Shown here: in pieces, positions 23,216 to 33,995 of the stretch
Numbering within the stretch: the stretch's first letter is position 1
How the letters are laid out: each line of letters starts with the position of its first letter
Assembly: GCA_036365145.1 (NCBI GenBank)
Contig: JAEOAD010000018.1
Location: forward strand, 7,334,001-7,398,000
Length of the DNA stretch: 64,000 nt
Source: Orientallactaga sibirica
Lineage: Eukaryota > Chordata > Mammalia > Rodentia > Dipodidae
Reading direction: 5' to 3'
Notes under the pieces: model-generated
Seen by the model: only the letters and a program-made list of their open reading frames with translations
Told to the model about the DNA's origin: nothing
Database searches by the model: none
Position numbers and translations under genes: made by a program

Positions 23216-24606
23216 TATATATTTTTATTTATATTATTCTGATTTTACATTCATAGCATTGGTTCCATTGTCCTCTTCCCTGTACTCCCACTTTCAAAGG
23301 GACCCTCATCAATGGGGAATGTGGGACGTGCATTGTGAGGTTAGTAAAGAGTTCTGGGGGGTAGGCCCCAGTCTCTGTGCATAATGCCCCAACTTGTGAC
23401 TCTAACAATCTTTCCACCCCCTCTTCCGCAAGTTTCCCTGAGCCACATTGGGGTCATTTTAGTTCTGCTTCAGTGATGAGGTTTTGGGAGCCTCTGTGTC
23501 TCTGGATATCTGGCTTAGTTGGAGTTGGATGTTCTCTGTGTTTATCTCCTTCAGCCTTTTTCTGGTGTCATGATCGCCATGAACGCTGAACTCTTGCCCT
23601 TCCCCTGCGTTGTTCTATGGTTTCAGCTGGGGCCCTGGTGAGGTGTGGTTAGCTGATCCTCCCTTCAGGTTCATTGTCCACCTGAAAAAAGATAAGCAAA
23701 TTCTCCAATGGAGAGAGAAGTTAGTACTAGATAGAAGGGATGACCATCTATGTTTTGGAGGGAATTTTATATGCGTTGGCTCTCTTCTAGCCCACATTTG
23801 GTGGTATCTTGCTCTTGGAGACTGAGCTCACTTTTTGTACCTGGTTTTGACTTATTTCCCAGTTCCAGCAATGAGTTCCATTCCACTGAGTGGATCTGTT
23901 AGCCAAATCAAGAGCAGTTGGTTACCCACCATGGCTGTTTGCCACTACTGCACTTGTATGAGCATTACGTCAAGTTGTTTCCTGCTGGGTATCTTAGACT
24001 GCAAGTTGTTTGGACCAATGTTGGACATTTTCCCCCAGTTGCTTGTGTAGCACCCTCTGGTACTAGACTAGCTAACTGTCTGGGGACTGACCTTCTTCCA
24101 GATTCTGGCCAGGTCTCTCTGTGTTTGGTCTCACACATGTATGCTATCTTCGACAGTAGGGTCTTACCATTAACCTTTGGTGGGTCACCAAGAACTCTGA
24201 CAGAAGTCTGTCTTTTTTTGGGGGGGGGAACCTTGTAGGTGTCTTGGATCAAGAGCTCATTGTGGAGTTTAACCCCGTGCTGGCACTGGGAGTTTTAAGT
24301 CTGCACCTAGAAAGGTGAGGGAAGAAAAAGATAGATAATATTATAGAGGAAGTGAGTATAGAGGAGAGGAGGTAGAGAGAGAGAGAGTGAGAGAGAGAGA
24401 GAGAGAAGCAGGACAAGATTAGGGTTAGCCTTCATGATGCTCTCTCCAGATTCCTGTGGTTTGGGTGTTCCCTCTGTGGGCCTGCTGAAGGATCAATGTT
24501 TTAGCCTGTTGTTCAGAGTAATGGGTTTTATAGTATCTTTTCCTTTTGGGTCCCAATTGTATCCCCGCCCCTTGTCCTCCCCCCACCCTCTCATTCCCTC
24601 CCACCC
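23216..24606 (-). other. L1 3'UTR with G-rich polypurine tract
   Basis: Immediately after the ORF2 stop the sense strand carries a G-rich polypurine tract (antisense of 24556-24650, 'ccccgccccttgtcctcccc' and on), a conserved hallmark of L1 3'UTRs. A (GA)n microsatellite lies at about 24369-24407. The 3' terminal ~100 nt recur in the separate fragment at 57088-57238. Confidence 0.85.
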
Positions 24607-27600
24607 TTACCTTCCCCCATCCCACCCTCCCTCTTGTCTGGTCCTCAGAGTGTTTATTAGGTTTGGCTGCATGTCACGTAGATTCAGGTTAGGAGCGACA
24701 GATAAATGAGACCATGTGACGATTATCTTTTTGTTCTTGGGTGAGCTCACTGAGGATGATCTGTTCCATGTTTGACCATTTTTTTCAAATTTCCTTATTT
24801 CATCTTTCCTTACTGCTACATAGAATTCCATAATGTAGATATACCACATCTTTGTTATCCATTCATCTAGTGATGGACACCTGGGTTGATTCCAGCTTTG
24901 TGCTATTATGAATTGAGCAGCTATAAACAGGGTTGAGCAAATGTCTCTGGTCTGAGGTTTGGAGCCTTTAGGGTAAATGCCCAATAAGGGAATAACTGGA
25001 TCCATTGGTAGGTCTATGGTCATCCTTTTCAGGAGTCTCCATATAGCTGTCCATAATGGTTGAACCATTTTACATTCCCACCAGCAGTGAAAACTTGTTC
25101 CTATTTCTCCACAACCTCACCAGCATTTGTTTTCATTGTTTTTTTTTTTTTTTTAAATGTTAGCCATCCTTACTGGGGTAAGGTGGAATCTCATTGTTGT
25201 TTTAATTTGCATTTCCCTGATGATTAGGGATGTTGAACATTTTCTTAAATGTGCATTTGCTATTTGTATTTCTTCCTCTGAGAACTGCCTGTGCAGTTCT
25301 CTGCCCCACTTTGTGAGTGGGTTGTTTGGTGGTTTATTGTTTAGGTTTTGGAGTTCTTTGTAGATTCTAGAAATCAGGCCTCTGTCAGTTGTATAGCTGG
25401 TGAAAATATTCTCCCATTCTGTGGGTAATCTGCTGGCTTTGGTTATAGTATGTTTGTCAGTGAAAAAGCTGTTCAGCTTCATGAGATCCCAATGGTTGAG
25501 TGATTGTTTAATTTCCTGAGCTGCTGTGGTTTTGTTCAGGAAATCTTTTCCCACTCCTATGTTGTGGAAAGTTCCTCCTCTTTTTTCTTCCAGTAGATGC
25601 AGTGTTTCTGGTTTTATATTAAGGTCTTTGATCCATTTGGACTTAATTTTTGTGTATGGAGAGATGTGTAGGTCGAGTTTCATTTTCCTACATATGCTTG
25701 TCCAGTTTGTCAAGCACCATTTGTTGAAGATGCTGTCTTTTCTCCATTCTGCATTGGAAAGGCCTTTGCCAAATATCAAGTAGCTGTAGTTATTTGACCT
25801 GAAATCTGGGTCTTCAATTCTGTTCCATTAGTCTATATTACTGTTTTTATGCCAGTACCATGTTGTTTTTATTACAATGGTTTTGTAGTATAGCTTTAGA
25901 TCAGGTATGGTGATGCCTCCAGCGGTATTTCTTTTGCTGAGGATGAGCTTGGATATCCGAGGCATTCTGCCTTTCCATATAAATTTTGAGATAGTTTTTT
26001 CTATCTCATTGAAGAAGGAAGTTGGGATTTTTATTGGCATTGCATTGAATCTATAGAGTGCTTTTGGTAAGATTGCCATTTTCACAATGTTAATTCTACC
26101 AATCCAGGAGCATGGGAGGTCTTTCCATTTTTGTAGGACCTCCTCAATTTCTTTTTTGAGAGTTTTTATGTTTTCATTGTATAGATCTTTCACTTCCTTA
26201 GTCAATGTTATTCCAAGGTATTTTATTTTCTTTGTTGCAATTGAAAATGGGATGATGTTAGTTATTTCTTTTTCTGTCTCTTTGTCCTTTGCATACAGAA
26301 AGGGTATTGATTTCTGTGCATTGATTTTATATCCTGCTACTTTGCTGAAGGTGCTAATCACCTTTAAGAGTTTTGAGATGGAAGTTCTTGGGTCACTTAT
26401 GTATAGAATCATGTCATCTGCAAATAGGGCTAACTTAACTTCTTCCTTTCCAATTTGTATCCCTTTGATTTCTTTCTCCTGTCTTATTGCTTGAGCTAAT
26501 ACTTCTAGCACTATGTTGAAGAGCAGAGGTGAGAGTGGACACCCCTGTCTTGTTCCTGACCTCAATGGGAATTCCTTCAGTCTCTCCCCATTTAGAATTA
26601 CTTGGGCTTTAGGTGCTTTATATATAGCCTTTATTATGTTGAGATATGGGCCGTCTATGCCTATTCTCTCCAGTGTTTTGATCATGAAGTGATGTTGTAT
26701 TTTGTCAAAGGCCTTCTCTGCATCTATCGAAATGATCATGTGGTTTTTGTGTTTTAGCTTGTTTATGTGGTGTATTACATTGATAGATTTCTGTATGTTG
26801 AACCATCCCTGTGTTCCAGGGATGAAGCCTACTTGATCAAGGTGGATAATGCTTTTGATGTACTGTTGAATTTGGTTTGCAAGAATTTTGTTCAGGATCT
26901 TTGCGTCTATGTTCATCAGAGAAATGGGCCTATAATTTTCCTTTCTTGTGGCATCTCTGCCTGGTTTTGGAATTAGGGTGATACTAGCTTCATAAAAGGA
27001 GTTGGGGATCTCTCCCTGTTCTCCAATTGTGTGGCACAGTTTGAGAAGAATTGGTTTCAGTTCTTCCATGAAGGTTTGGTAGAATTCCGCTGAGAAACCG
27101 TCTGGTCCTGGACTCTTCTTATTAGGGAGGTGTTTTATTACCTCTTCAATCTTGAAGGGTGTGATGGGTCTGTTTAGGAAATTAATCTGCTCTGGGCTTA
27201 GCTTTGGTAGGTGGTATGTGTCTAGGAATTCATCCATTTCTTCCATATTCTCCTGTTTTATGGAGTAGAGGTTTTTGAAGTAAGTCCTAATAACTCTTCC
27301 TATTTCACTCGTGTCTGTTGTGATCTCTCCTTTTTCATTTCTAATTTTGTTGATTTGAAGTGTTTTTTTTTCCTTGATCAAATTGGCCAGGGGTGTATCA
27401 ATCTTGTTAATTTTTTCAAAGAACCAGCTCTTTGTTTCATCAATTTTCTTAATTGTCCTCTTAGTTTCCAATTCATTAATTTCTGCTCTGATCTTAATTA
27501 TTTCTTTCCGTCTGGAGCTTTTTGGGTTGGCTTCTTCTAGCTTTTCCAATGCCTTTAGATGGATGGTTAGGTTATTGATTTGGGATCTCTCTGTTTTTGT

Positions 27601-28518
27601 TATGAAGGCATTTAGTGCTATGATTTTTCCCCTAAGGACTGCCTTCATTGTGTCCCATAAGTTTTGGTATGATGTGTTCTTGTTGTCATTGAATTCTAGA
27701 AATTTTGCAATTTCATTCTTTATTTCATCCACAACCCATTTATTGTTTAAAAGTGTGTTGTTCAATTTCCAGGAGGTAGAGGGATTCCTGGTGTACTTTT
27801 TGTTGTTGATTTCTAGCATTACTGCATTGTGGTCTGATATCATGCAGGAAATTACATCAATTTTCTTGAAAATATGGAGGCAGGCTTTGTGGCCCAGTAC
27901 ATGATCTATTTTAGAGAAGGTTCCATGGGCTGCTGAGAAGAATGTGTAATCTGTAGATTTTGGGTGGAATGTTCTGTATATGTCTGTTAGGTCTAGTTGT
28001 TCTATGGTGTTGTTGAGCTCTCTTACTTCCCTATTAATTTTCTGTTTGGATGATCTATCCATTGTTGATAATGGAGTATTAAAGTCCCTGACTATGATGG
28101 TATTGGTGTTTATTTCTGTTTTGTTGCCAAGTAGATTTTGCTTTATGAATTGTGGTGCACCTGTGTTTGGTGCATAAATATTGATGACTGTGATATCCTC
28201 TTGTTGGATTGTTCCCTTGATAAGTAAGAAGTGGCCTTCTTTGTCTTTTTTAGTTACTTTTGGTTTGAAGTCTATTTTATCAGATATAAGTATAGCTACA
28301 CCTGCTTTTTTCTTGTTTGTGTTTGCTTGGAAAATCATTTTCCACCCTTTCACCCTGAGGAGGTGTCTGTCTTTAGTGGTGAGGTGGGTTTCTTGAAGAC
28401 AGCAGATTGAGGGGTCCAGTTTTCTGATCCACCCTGTTAGCTTATGTCTTTTGATGGGTGAATTAAGGCCATTAATATTCAGAGATATAACTTTGAGATT
28501 TGATTTAATACCTGCCAT
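24607..28518 (-). pseudogene. L1 ORF2 (endonuclease-reverse transcriptase), two lesions
   Basis: The first 896 codons (28518 to 25828) are open. They hold an apurinic-type endonuclease with LNINGLN (residues 13-19), QETHL (42-46), DFNT (145-148) and SDHN (228-231), and then the reverse transcriptase with FADD near residue 700. A single in-frame TAA (25828-25830) replaces the usual Gln codon before WNRIE. The same frame then stays open to 25153, ending [13 protein letters not shown]. There an expanded A-run (the T-run at about 25140-25154) brings in a stop, and the C-terminal part resumes as a 153-codon frame (25068-24607, TIDLPMDPVIPLLGIYP). The enzyme normally nicks target DNA and primes reverse transcription there. 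The catalytic motifs are intact, but a full protein is not predicted. Confidence 0.93.
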
Positions 28519-28575
28519 ATTGTGGTGGGTTGTGGTCTTTGTGAGTTTTTTTGCTTTGTTTTGTTTTGTTTTTGG

Positions 28576-29768
28576 TTAATGTGGACTATTTCTTGAGGGC
28601 TCTTGAAGTTGGTTATTTGTTTCTTCTGTGTGGAGAATTCCCTGAAGTACTTTCTGTAGGTTTGGCTTTGTGTTCATATACTTGTAAAGATGAGTTTTAT
28701 CATGGAAGGTTTTTCTTTTACCATCTATTATGAGAGTTACTTTTGCTGGGTAGAGTAGTTGGGGCTGGAAACCATGGGTTCTTAGAGTTTGCAGTGTTCC
28801 ATTCCAGGCCCTTCTGGCTTTTAGGGTTTCCATTGAGAAGTCTGAGGTAATTCTGATGGGGTTCCCTTTATATGTAATGTGTTGTTTTTCCCTGGCTGCT
28901 TTTAGGATTTTCTCTTTGTGTTTGATGTTTAGAGTCTTAAAGATAATGTGTCTTGGAGAATTTCTCCTTTGGTCCAGTCTGTTTGGAGTTCTGCTAGCTT
29001 CTTGTAATTGGATGGAGTTTTCTTTTGAGAGAGCGGGAAAGTTTTCTTCAATTATTTTGTTGAATAGGTTTTCCATTCCTTTGGTCTGTGTTTCTTCCCC
29101 CTCTGGTATACCCATGATCCTGATGTTTGGGCATTTAAGGGTGTCCCACATTTCCCTCATGTTCTGTTCACAGAAGTTTTTGAACTTGTTGAAATTTTTG
29201 GACTCACAGACTGTTTCTTCTGTTCTGTCTTCCAGTTCTGAGTTTCTATCTTCCACCTGACTTACTCTGTTCTTAAGGGCTTCTATAGAGTTTTGGGCCT
29301 GTTCAATTTGGTTCATATTTTTTCTTTTTTTTTTTATGTATAGTTTCCATCCCTCTGTCTAGTTCCCTTTTTGTGTCATTTTCTGATTTTCTTAATGCTT
29401 CTTGGAGTTCATCCCTGCATTTCTTTATGTCTTCATTGAACTTAGCCAGCTGGTTATTGAGGACCTCTTTTTTTTTCATTCTCCTTCAGTTCATTTAACT
29501 GTCTTTGGAGCCCTTCCTGGTTCTTTTCTATTAGGTCCAATCTAGCAAGGATAACATTCATACAATTGTTGGCTCTTTGTTGAGTTTCTGTGAGTTGTGC
29601 TATTTGCTTGGCCAGGGTTGCATAGGTAGTCACTTCATTTTGGGGTTCTGATTCTATTGTCTCTTCTATGCTTTGATTTGAAACATCCATTATAGGACTG
29701 GATAGTCTAGGTGGATTTACTTGTGTCTGGTTTTTCATGCTATTCCTTTTTCGCTGTAGTTTGCCCAT
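28576..29768 (-). pseudogene. L1 ORF1 (RNA-binding chaperone), frameshifted
   Basis: A 104-codon N-terminal frame (29768-29454) and a 246-codon frame (29316-28576) together cover a typical ORF1p: a disordered N terminus, a coiled coil (NQIEQAQNSIEALKNRVSQV), the RNA-recognition start (PNIRIMGIPEGEE) and the C-terminal domain (ARRAWNG.. to ..PAKVTLIIDGKRKTF). The breaks coincide with two homopolymer A runs on the sense strand (T runs at 29468-29476 and about 29322-29336). These are replication-slippage or sequencing-error hot spots. ORF2 begins 57 nt downstream, the usual bicistronic layout. Confidence 0.9.
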
Positions 29769-30019
29769 TGCAATGATTCAGGTACCTTGTGTATGGAATG
29801 TTAGCCTGCTGTCCTGGGGTGGGGTGGGGTGCAGTGGTGATTGTCAGGGCAGTGGTCCCTGGAGTTCTGGTAGGCTGGGGTGGGGGATACTGGCCTACTG
29901 GCCTGTGTTCTTTATGTAGGTGGGAGGGATGGGGGACCACAATCACCCTAGTTGGGCTGAGGCAGGGTAGGGTGGGAGCACTGGCCTACCTCCCCGGATC
30001 CCTGATCTGCCCTGGGAGG

Positions 30020-30560
30020 GGGGAGTGATGGTACGTGACTGCTGATAGGGCTCAGGAAGGCTAGGGGGCACCTGGCCAGTGATGGGGATGTGGCCAGTGA
30101 GGGAGGGGTCTGAGCAGCTAATGGCTGCTTCTGCCGGTCAATGGGCCTGGAGGGTCCCCCACAGTCCCAGATCAGGCTGCACCAGGCGCTAGCAGCTAAT
30201 GGCAGACTCCCGCCGGTCACTTGGACTGGCAGGGTCCGCGGTGGTCCCGGGTCAGGTCGTGCCAGGTGCTATGGGCTAATGGCGGACTTCTTCTGCCAGT
30301 CACTCGGACCAACTGGGACCAGACTTCCGCTGGTCACTCGGACTGGCAGGGTCCACCAGCCAGTGGCCCGGATCGGGCCATGCCAGGAGCTAGCAGCTAA
30401 TGGCGGACTTCCTGTGGTCACTTGGACCAGCAGGGTCCCCACAGGTTCGGGTCAGGCTGTGCTGGGTGCTAGTGGCTAATGGTGGACTCCCGCCGGTCAC
30501 TTGGACCAACAGGGTCAGCAGCGGTGGGGTCAGGTCCCTGGTCAGGTGGCCCCTATCCTA
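30020..30560 (-). promoter_or_regulatory. L1 5'UTR monomer array (~79-bp units)
   Basis: The word 'gctaatgg' recurs at 30117, 30195, 30275, 30396 and 30475, giving spacings of 78, 80, 121 and 79 nt. Each unit also carries 'cggtcact(t/c)gga' and 'cagggtc' blocks, and the 121-nt interval has an extra partial unit. The array is GC- and CpG-rich and stands out from the AT-rich surroundings. Tandem 5'UTR monomers act as promoters in mouse L1 families; the same role here is inference. Confidence 0.85.
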
Positions 30561-30660
30561 GAGCATGGGAATCAGTGGATTCCCTATTTTTTCATCCACC
30601 CCTCCCTCTAGCTGGATGCAGGGGCCAGCAAACCCTTTAAGAAATCTTTTAAAAGTTTAA

Positions 30661-30805
30661 TTGTGGTCAAGTGGGGCATTGTGCCCTTGCGTCACTTTTC
30701 ATCTGGCTAAACGTGGGAACTGGAGATTGGAACTGCTGGAGATTGGAACCAGTGTTCTAGGCTTAGCAGGCAGGCACCTTAACTGCTAAGCCATCTCTCC
30801 AGCCC
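30661..30805 (-). repeat. SINE 5' fragment fused to the L1 5' end
   Basis: The 5' half of the longer B2-like SINE runs from the head 'gggctggagagatggcttag' (minus strand) to its 'gacgcaagggcacaatg' region and stops at 30661. The 3' half and tail are absent and L1 5'UTR begins at once. It has the same orientation as the L1. Its head abuts the right copy of the 25-bp duplication. Confidence 0.9.
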
Positions 30806-30830
30806 AAATAATTTGATTTTTTAACTTAAA
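30806..30830. repeat. Right 25-bp target-site duplication of the SINE-L1 composite
   Basis: Partner of 23191-23215 with one mismatch. It lies directly outside the SINE head, not outside the L1 5'UTR. Confidence 0.9.
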
Positions 30831-30909
30831 GCTACTATTGTGTATTTTATTAGCCAATTTCATTGTAAATAATTTAAATCATGCCTTAAAAAGCCTAACC
30901 AAAATTTCA

Positions 30910-31232
30910 AGGAAGTGGCTGCTGTGAACATGGCGTTTTGTGCAGGCCTGGTGTAACAACAGCTATAGTCCCATGCTTGGGAGAAGCCTGCTAGGAGATG
31001 TCCTCTCCAGAGACAGGCTGTCATTGGTCACAAAAAGGGGACCACCCCATAAAATGATTAGCCAGCCAAGCCCCTTAAAACCCACGTGCACTTCCTCAAT
31101 AAACGAGCTTGTGGCAGCTTGCCCTTTGCTGCTTCTACCCAACTCCCGGAGTCTGTGTAGTGACTCCGCACTGCTCACCCCAACTTGGCAGATACCCTAC
31201 CGTCCCTCCTGGGCTGGCCTTAGGGGGGAACG
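30910..31232 (+). mobile_element. Probable solo LTR, class II-like
   Basis: 'ccccttaaaacccacgtgca' resembles a TATA region, 'cctcaataaacgagcttg' a poly(A) signal, and 'gggggaacgcaaca' an LTR end in CA. The left border is uncertain and no target duplication was found. Confidence 0.5.
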
Positions 31233-31304
31233 CAACATCCATTGACACTTGTGAGATTTAAACATAAAAGTATGGAATGACTGAATTTAAAAACTTGTAT
31301 CTTA

Positions 31305-31514
31305 GGCCTGGGGAAATGGATTAGTGGTCAAAGCATTTGCCTGTGAAACCAAAGGATCCCGGTTCAATTCCCCAGGACCCACATAAGCCAGATGCACAAG
31401 GGGGAGCACGCATCTGGAGTTCATTTACAATGGCTGGAGGCCCTGGCATGCCCATTCTCTTTCTCTTTATCTACCTCTCTCTCTCTCTCTCTCTCAAATA
31501 AACAAAATTAAAAA
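31305..31514 (+). repeat. B2-like tRNA-derived SINE
   Basis: 'ggcctggggaaatggattag' head with 'cggttcaattcc' B box. A 14-bp duplication, 31289-31302 and 31515-31528, flanks it. Confidence 0.92.
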
Positions 31515-31554
31515 AAAAACTTGTATCTCAAAAGAACACATATTTTAGGATTTA

Positions 31555-32060
31555 TCTTGATTGTCAACTTGATTGGATCAGAACCAACTAGGAGACAGGT
31601 TTCTATGTTGTTCTGTGAGGGAACTCCTAGGAAAAGTTAACTTAGGAGGGAAGACCACCCCATAGTGATAAGTGCTAGAAAAGGCAGCAGCTCAAACATA
31701 ACAGGGATCGGAGGGAAAAGCAGAACTTTTTGCTTGCCCACCTTTGCTTCTTGCTGGTGAGTGCATCTACCTTGCTGTTGCTATCAGAACACAGACTTCC
31801 AATATGGAGCGAAGGCCAGGAAGTTTCCAGGAATCTTTCAGGCCATCAATAACTTTCAGTGCCAGGTTGGGACGGCTGAGGCATCCAGCCCATGGACTGA
31901 GAAGATACCAGGTCCTTAGCCTCTCCAATATGTAGACAGCTATTGTTAAACTACCCAACCCATATTATGGCAAGATTAAGTCAAGTTCAAGTTCCTACAT
32001 CCCAACCTACAATATATCTTCAGTGTCATAATAAACCTGAACTTTTAGGACTGACAGTTT
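31555..32060 (+). mobile_element. ERVL-related LTR-like repeat
   Basis: 'ttgattgtcaacttgattgg' at the left, 'ctgaggcatccagcccatgg' inside and 'aataaacctgaac' at the right form the frame of an old mammalian ERVL-class LTR. The inner block is shared, in opposite orientation, with 1234-1971. Confidence 0.55.
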
Positions 32061-32785
32061 TTATATTTTCTCCCACTTTTTGTAGGTGGTGCTTAATGAT
32101 GAAGGGAAGTTGGAGGACAGGATTCAAAATGCTAACTGAAAATTGTGATGAAAATCATAGCAAGAGGCCACCTGAAGGCTCAGGAACTAACATCCATCCA
32201 CAGCAGCAGGCATGTGTTTTTCCTGGCAAACTCTGAATGTAAATGAGTACTAAAATTGGTATTTCATTACTTTAAGTATTTGTATTAGGTGTTTTGTATA
32301 TGTCAGTAGTGTGTAGAGAGAAAGATTAACAAGAAATTTATTGTTATAACATATTTTGAAAAGTTCTACATTTCTAAAGCATGGTTTATTTTTGCTCCCT
32401 TTCTCAGCATGCAATCCAGACCATTTGAAGAGAGAAAAATCACTAACAGACAAGAGTCCATTGACACAAATTCTTAGGCATATATCATACCTGACTTAGG
32501 CTGTCTAAATTTGAATACTTGTTTCACTTCTTTATAGTCATGTGAATTGGGCAAGTGCAGTCACATTTGTGGTCCATTTTCTTGACTAAAAATGGACTTT
32601 TGGAACAACAATGGCACCACTTCATCAGAGTGTAAACACATAAACAATAGTCAAGAAAGATGATATGTCACCACTCATTTTAAATGCTGTATCAGTCAGA
32701 TATTTCTGTGGAACAAACTCACCTCAAAACTCAGTGCCTTAACATAAGAGGAACCTAAAAAAATTCATCTCATAGAATTAGAGTG
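32061..32785. other. Unrecognised non-coding stretch
   Basis: AT-rich sequence without recognised genes or repeats, running up to the provirus target site. Confidence 0.4.
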
Positions 32786-32791
32786 CAGAAT

Positions 32792-33145
32792 TGCGGCGAG
32801 CCCTTCCCAACCAGCAGGAAAGGAACAGCCACAAACGAAGATCCTTCTTGTGTCACACTTTATTGGAGAGCACTTGGTTAACAGATGGGCTAATGGCGGA
32901 GGGCCCCGAGCACACCTTGCTGCAACTTTTATGCTATTCAAGCCTATGTGCACACAAGTGATTGGCTGCAGGATTGACACCACAAGCATATGCCTCGGGA
33001 TAGGCTGAGAACAAGCTCGTCATGACCATGCGCAGATTGTACAACTAGTAGCGCCAGGACTCATGCCAAATATGGAGTTGCTTACCACATGGCAGGCAGG
33101 AAGCCAGCGCCATCTTGTAATGGCGACTGTTAACGGCTCCCTACA
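32792..33145 (-). repeat. 3' LTR of the provirus
   Basis: On the minus strand it starts 'tgtagggagccgttaacagt' and ends 'gggctcgccgca'. It has a YY1-like 'acaagatggcgctgg', a CCAAT-like 'gcagccaatcac', the TATA-like 'agcataaaagttgc' and the poly(A) signal 'ccaataaagtgtg'. The overall plan resembles an IAP LTR. Confidence 0.93.
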
Positions 33146-33162
33146 TTTCCCCCTTTTCTATT
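33146..33162 (-). promoter_or_regulatory. Polypurine tract (plus-strand DNA primer site)
   Basis: The minus strand reads 'agaaaagggggaaa' immediately before the LTR's TG, the exact place and composition of a retroviral polypurine tract. Confidence 0.88.
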
Positions 33163-33458
33163 TCTTAGCGACAGGCAAGAGCAGAGGTCTGATCTCTGAA
33201 CAGAAAGAGGACTTTACGATAACTCCAGACCTGGTGGCCAGCCAAACCCGGTGTCATCCCGGTCCAGTACCTTTTCTCAGAGATGGGATTCTGGTACTAA
33301 CCCATATGCAATCAAACATGCTCTTCGTGAGGCTAATAAAGGCTCACCTCACGTGCAGTACTTTGTCTCGCATCCTGTGCCAACTAAAGCCCACCCTACT
33401 TCCTTGCCCTCCTTGTGCAATGGGTATAAAACCCTAAGGGTGCAAGGGCCAAAGAAAA

Positions 33459-33995
33459 TCAGGGTTTTTTAAGGGCTGCCAGCCAGACCTGAGGGGAAGA
33501 GCCATTCTCCAATGCAGCAAGAGCCTGGGAAATAATGACCTTGTCTCTTCTAGCCTGAGCACGCAACCTGCAAACCAACCACATGCATAACACCAGGCCT
33601 CCAATAACACAAGCAGCAAACATCCCCACCCCCACCCACTCTTTAAAGTAGGAAAAAGCAGAAGAGATCCAGGAAGTAAGGCCCTGTGCAAGGCTAAGAT
33701 CCACTCTCGTGGAATTAATAGCAATAAGCAGATAGAGAAAAGGGGGGTGCACACAAACCGGGGCAGGGGGGAATGTCTGATTACGAGCATAATGTTCACA
33801 AGGATGACCCAGAGTGAAAACTCCCCCCGAGATATTCAGGAGGCTCCAGTCCGCTGAGAAATCCCCCTCCGCTTCCTCCTTCTTTTTTGACGTTGAGGTC
33901 TCATGCCCTGACACATTGTTGCAAGCAATCTGTCCCCCCAACAGCAAAACCAATGGAGACACATCCGTACAGGAACCATTGACCCCATATAGCAC
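33459..33995 (-). pseudogene. env: env C-terminal (transmembrane subunit) remnant
   Basis: A 178-codon open frame ends about 310 nt before the 3' LTR. It has N-glycosylation sites (NVS, NIS, NQT, NST) in the first half, a strongly hydrophobic membrane-spanning segment around residues 120-142 and a basic cytoplasmic tail (RLRAQARRDK). This layout fits the transmembrane subunit of a betaretrovirus-like envelope. The surface subunit, cleavage site and fusion peptide are not present in this frame. The sequence upstream is deleted, so a functional envelope is not encoded. Confidence 0.75.

Larger units (their letters stand above)
23216..30660 (-). mobile_element. Near full-length L1 LINE, minus strand
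   Basis: In element order this has a monomeric GC-rich 5'UTR (about 30660-29769), ORF1, ORF2 and a long 3'UTR ending at 23216 in TA-rich sequence. Total length is about 7.4 kb, the size of an autonomous L1. Coding damage is light: one nonsense codon and a few poly(A)-run slips. The flanking duplication differs at one base. This is the youngest-looking L1 in the window. Its 5' end is fused directly to a truncated SINE. Confidence 0.95.

Noticed and set aside
23918..24238. 106-codon plus-strand and 95-codon minus-strand frames
   Set aside because: Both lie in the L1 3'UTR, which is non-coding, and contain no known domain.
25157..29260. Several plus-strand open frames of 60-176 codons (e.g. 27374-27904, 28856-29260, 26087-26494)
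   Set aside because: They lie antisense to the L1 ORFs and are rich in Ile/Phe/Leu/Ser, as expected from complementing A-rich coding sequence. They are shadows.
30117..30560. Regularly spaced repeats resembling a CRISPR array
   Set aside because: Units are ~79 bp, diverged and contiguous without unique spacers, and lie at the 5' end of an L1 in a mammalian genome. They are promoter monomers.
30940..31245. 101-codon plus-strand open frame
   Set aside because: It coincides with an LTR-like segment with TATA and poly(A) signals and shows no protein motif.
33063..33437. Plus-strand 124-codon open frame over the provirus 3' end
   Set aside because: It runs antisense across the LTR, the polypurine tract and env downstream sequence, with no motif.
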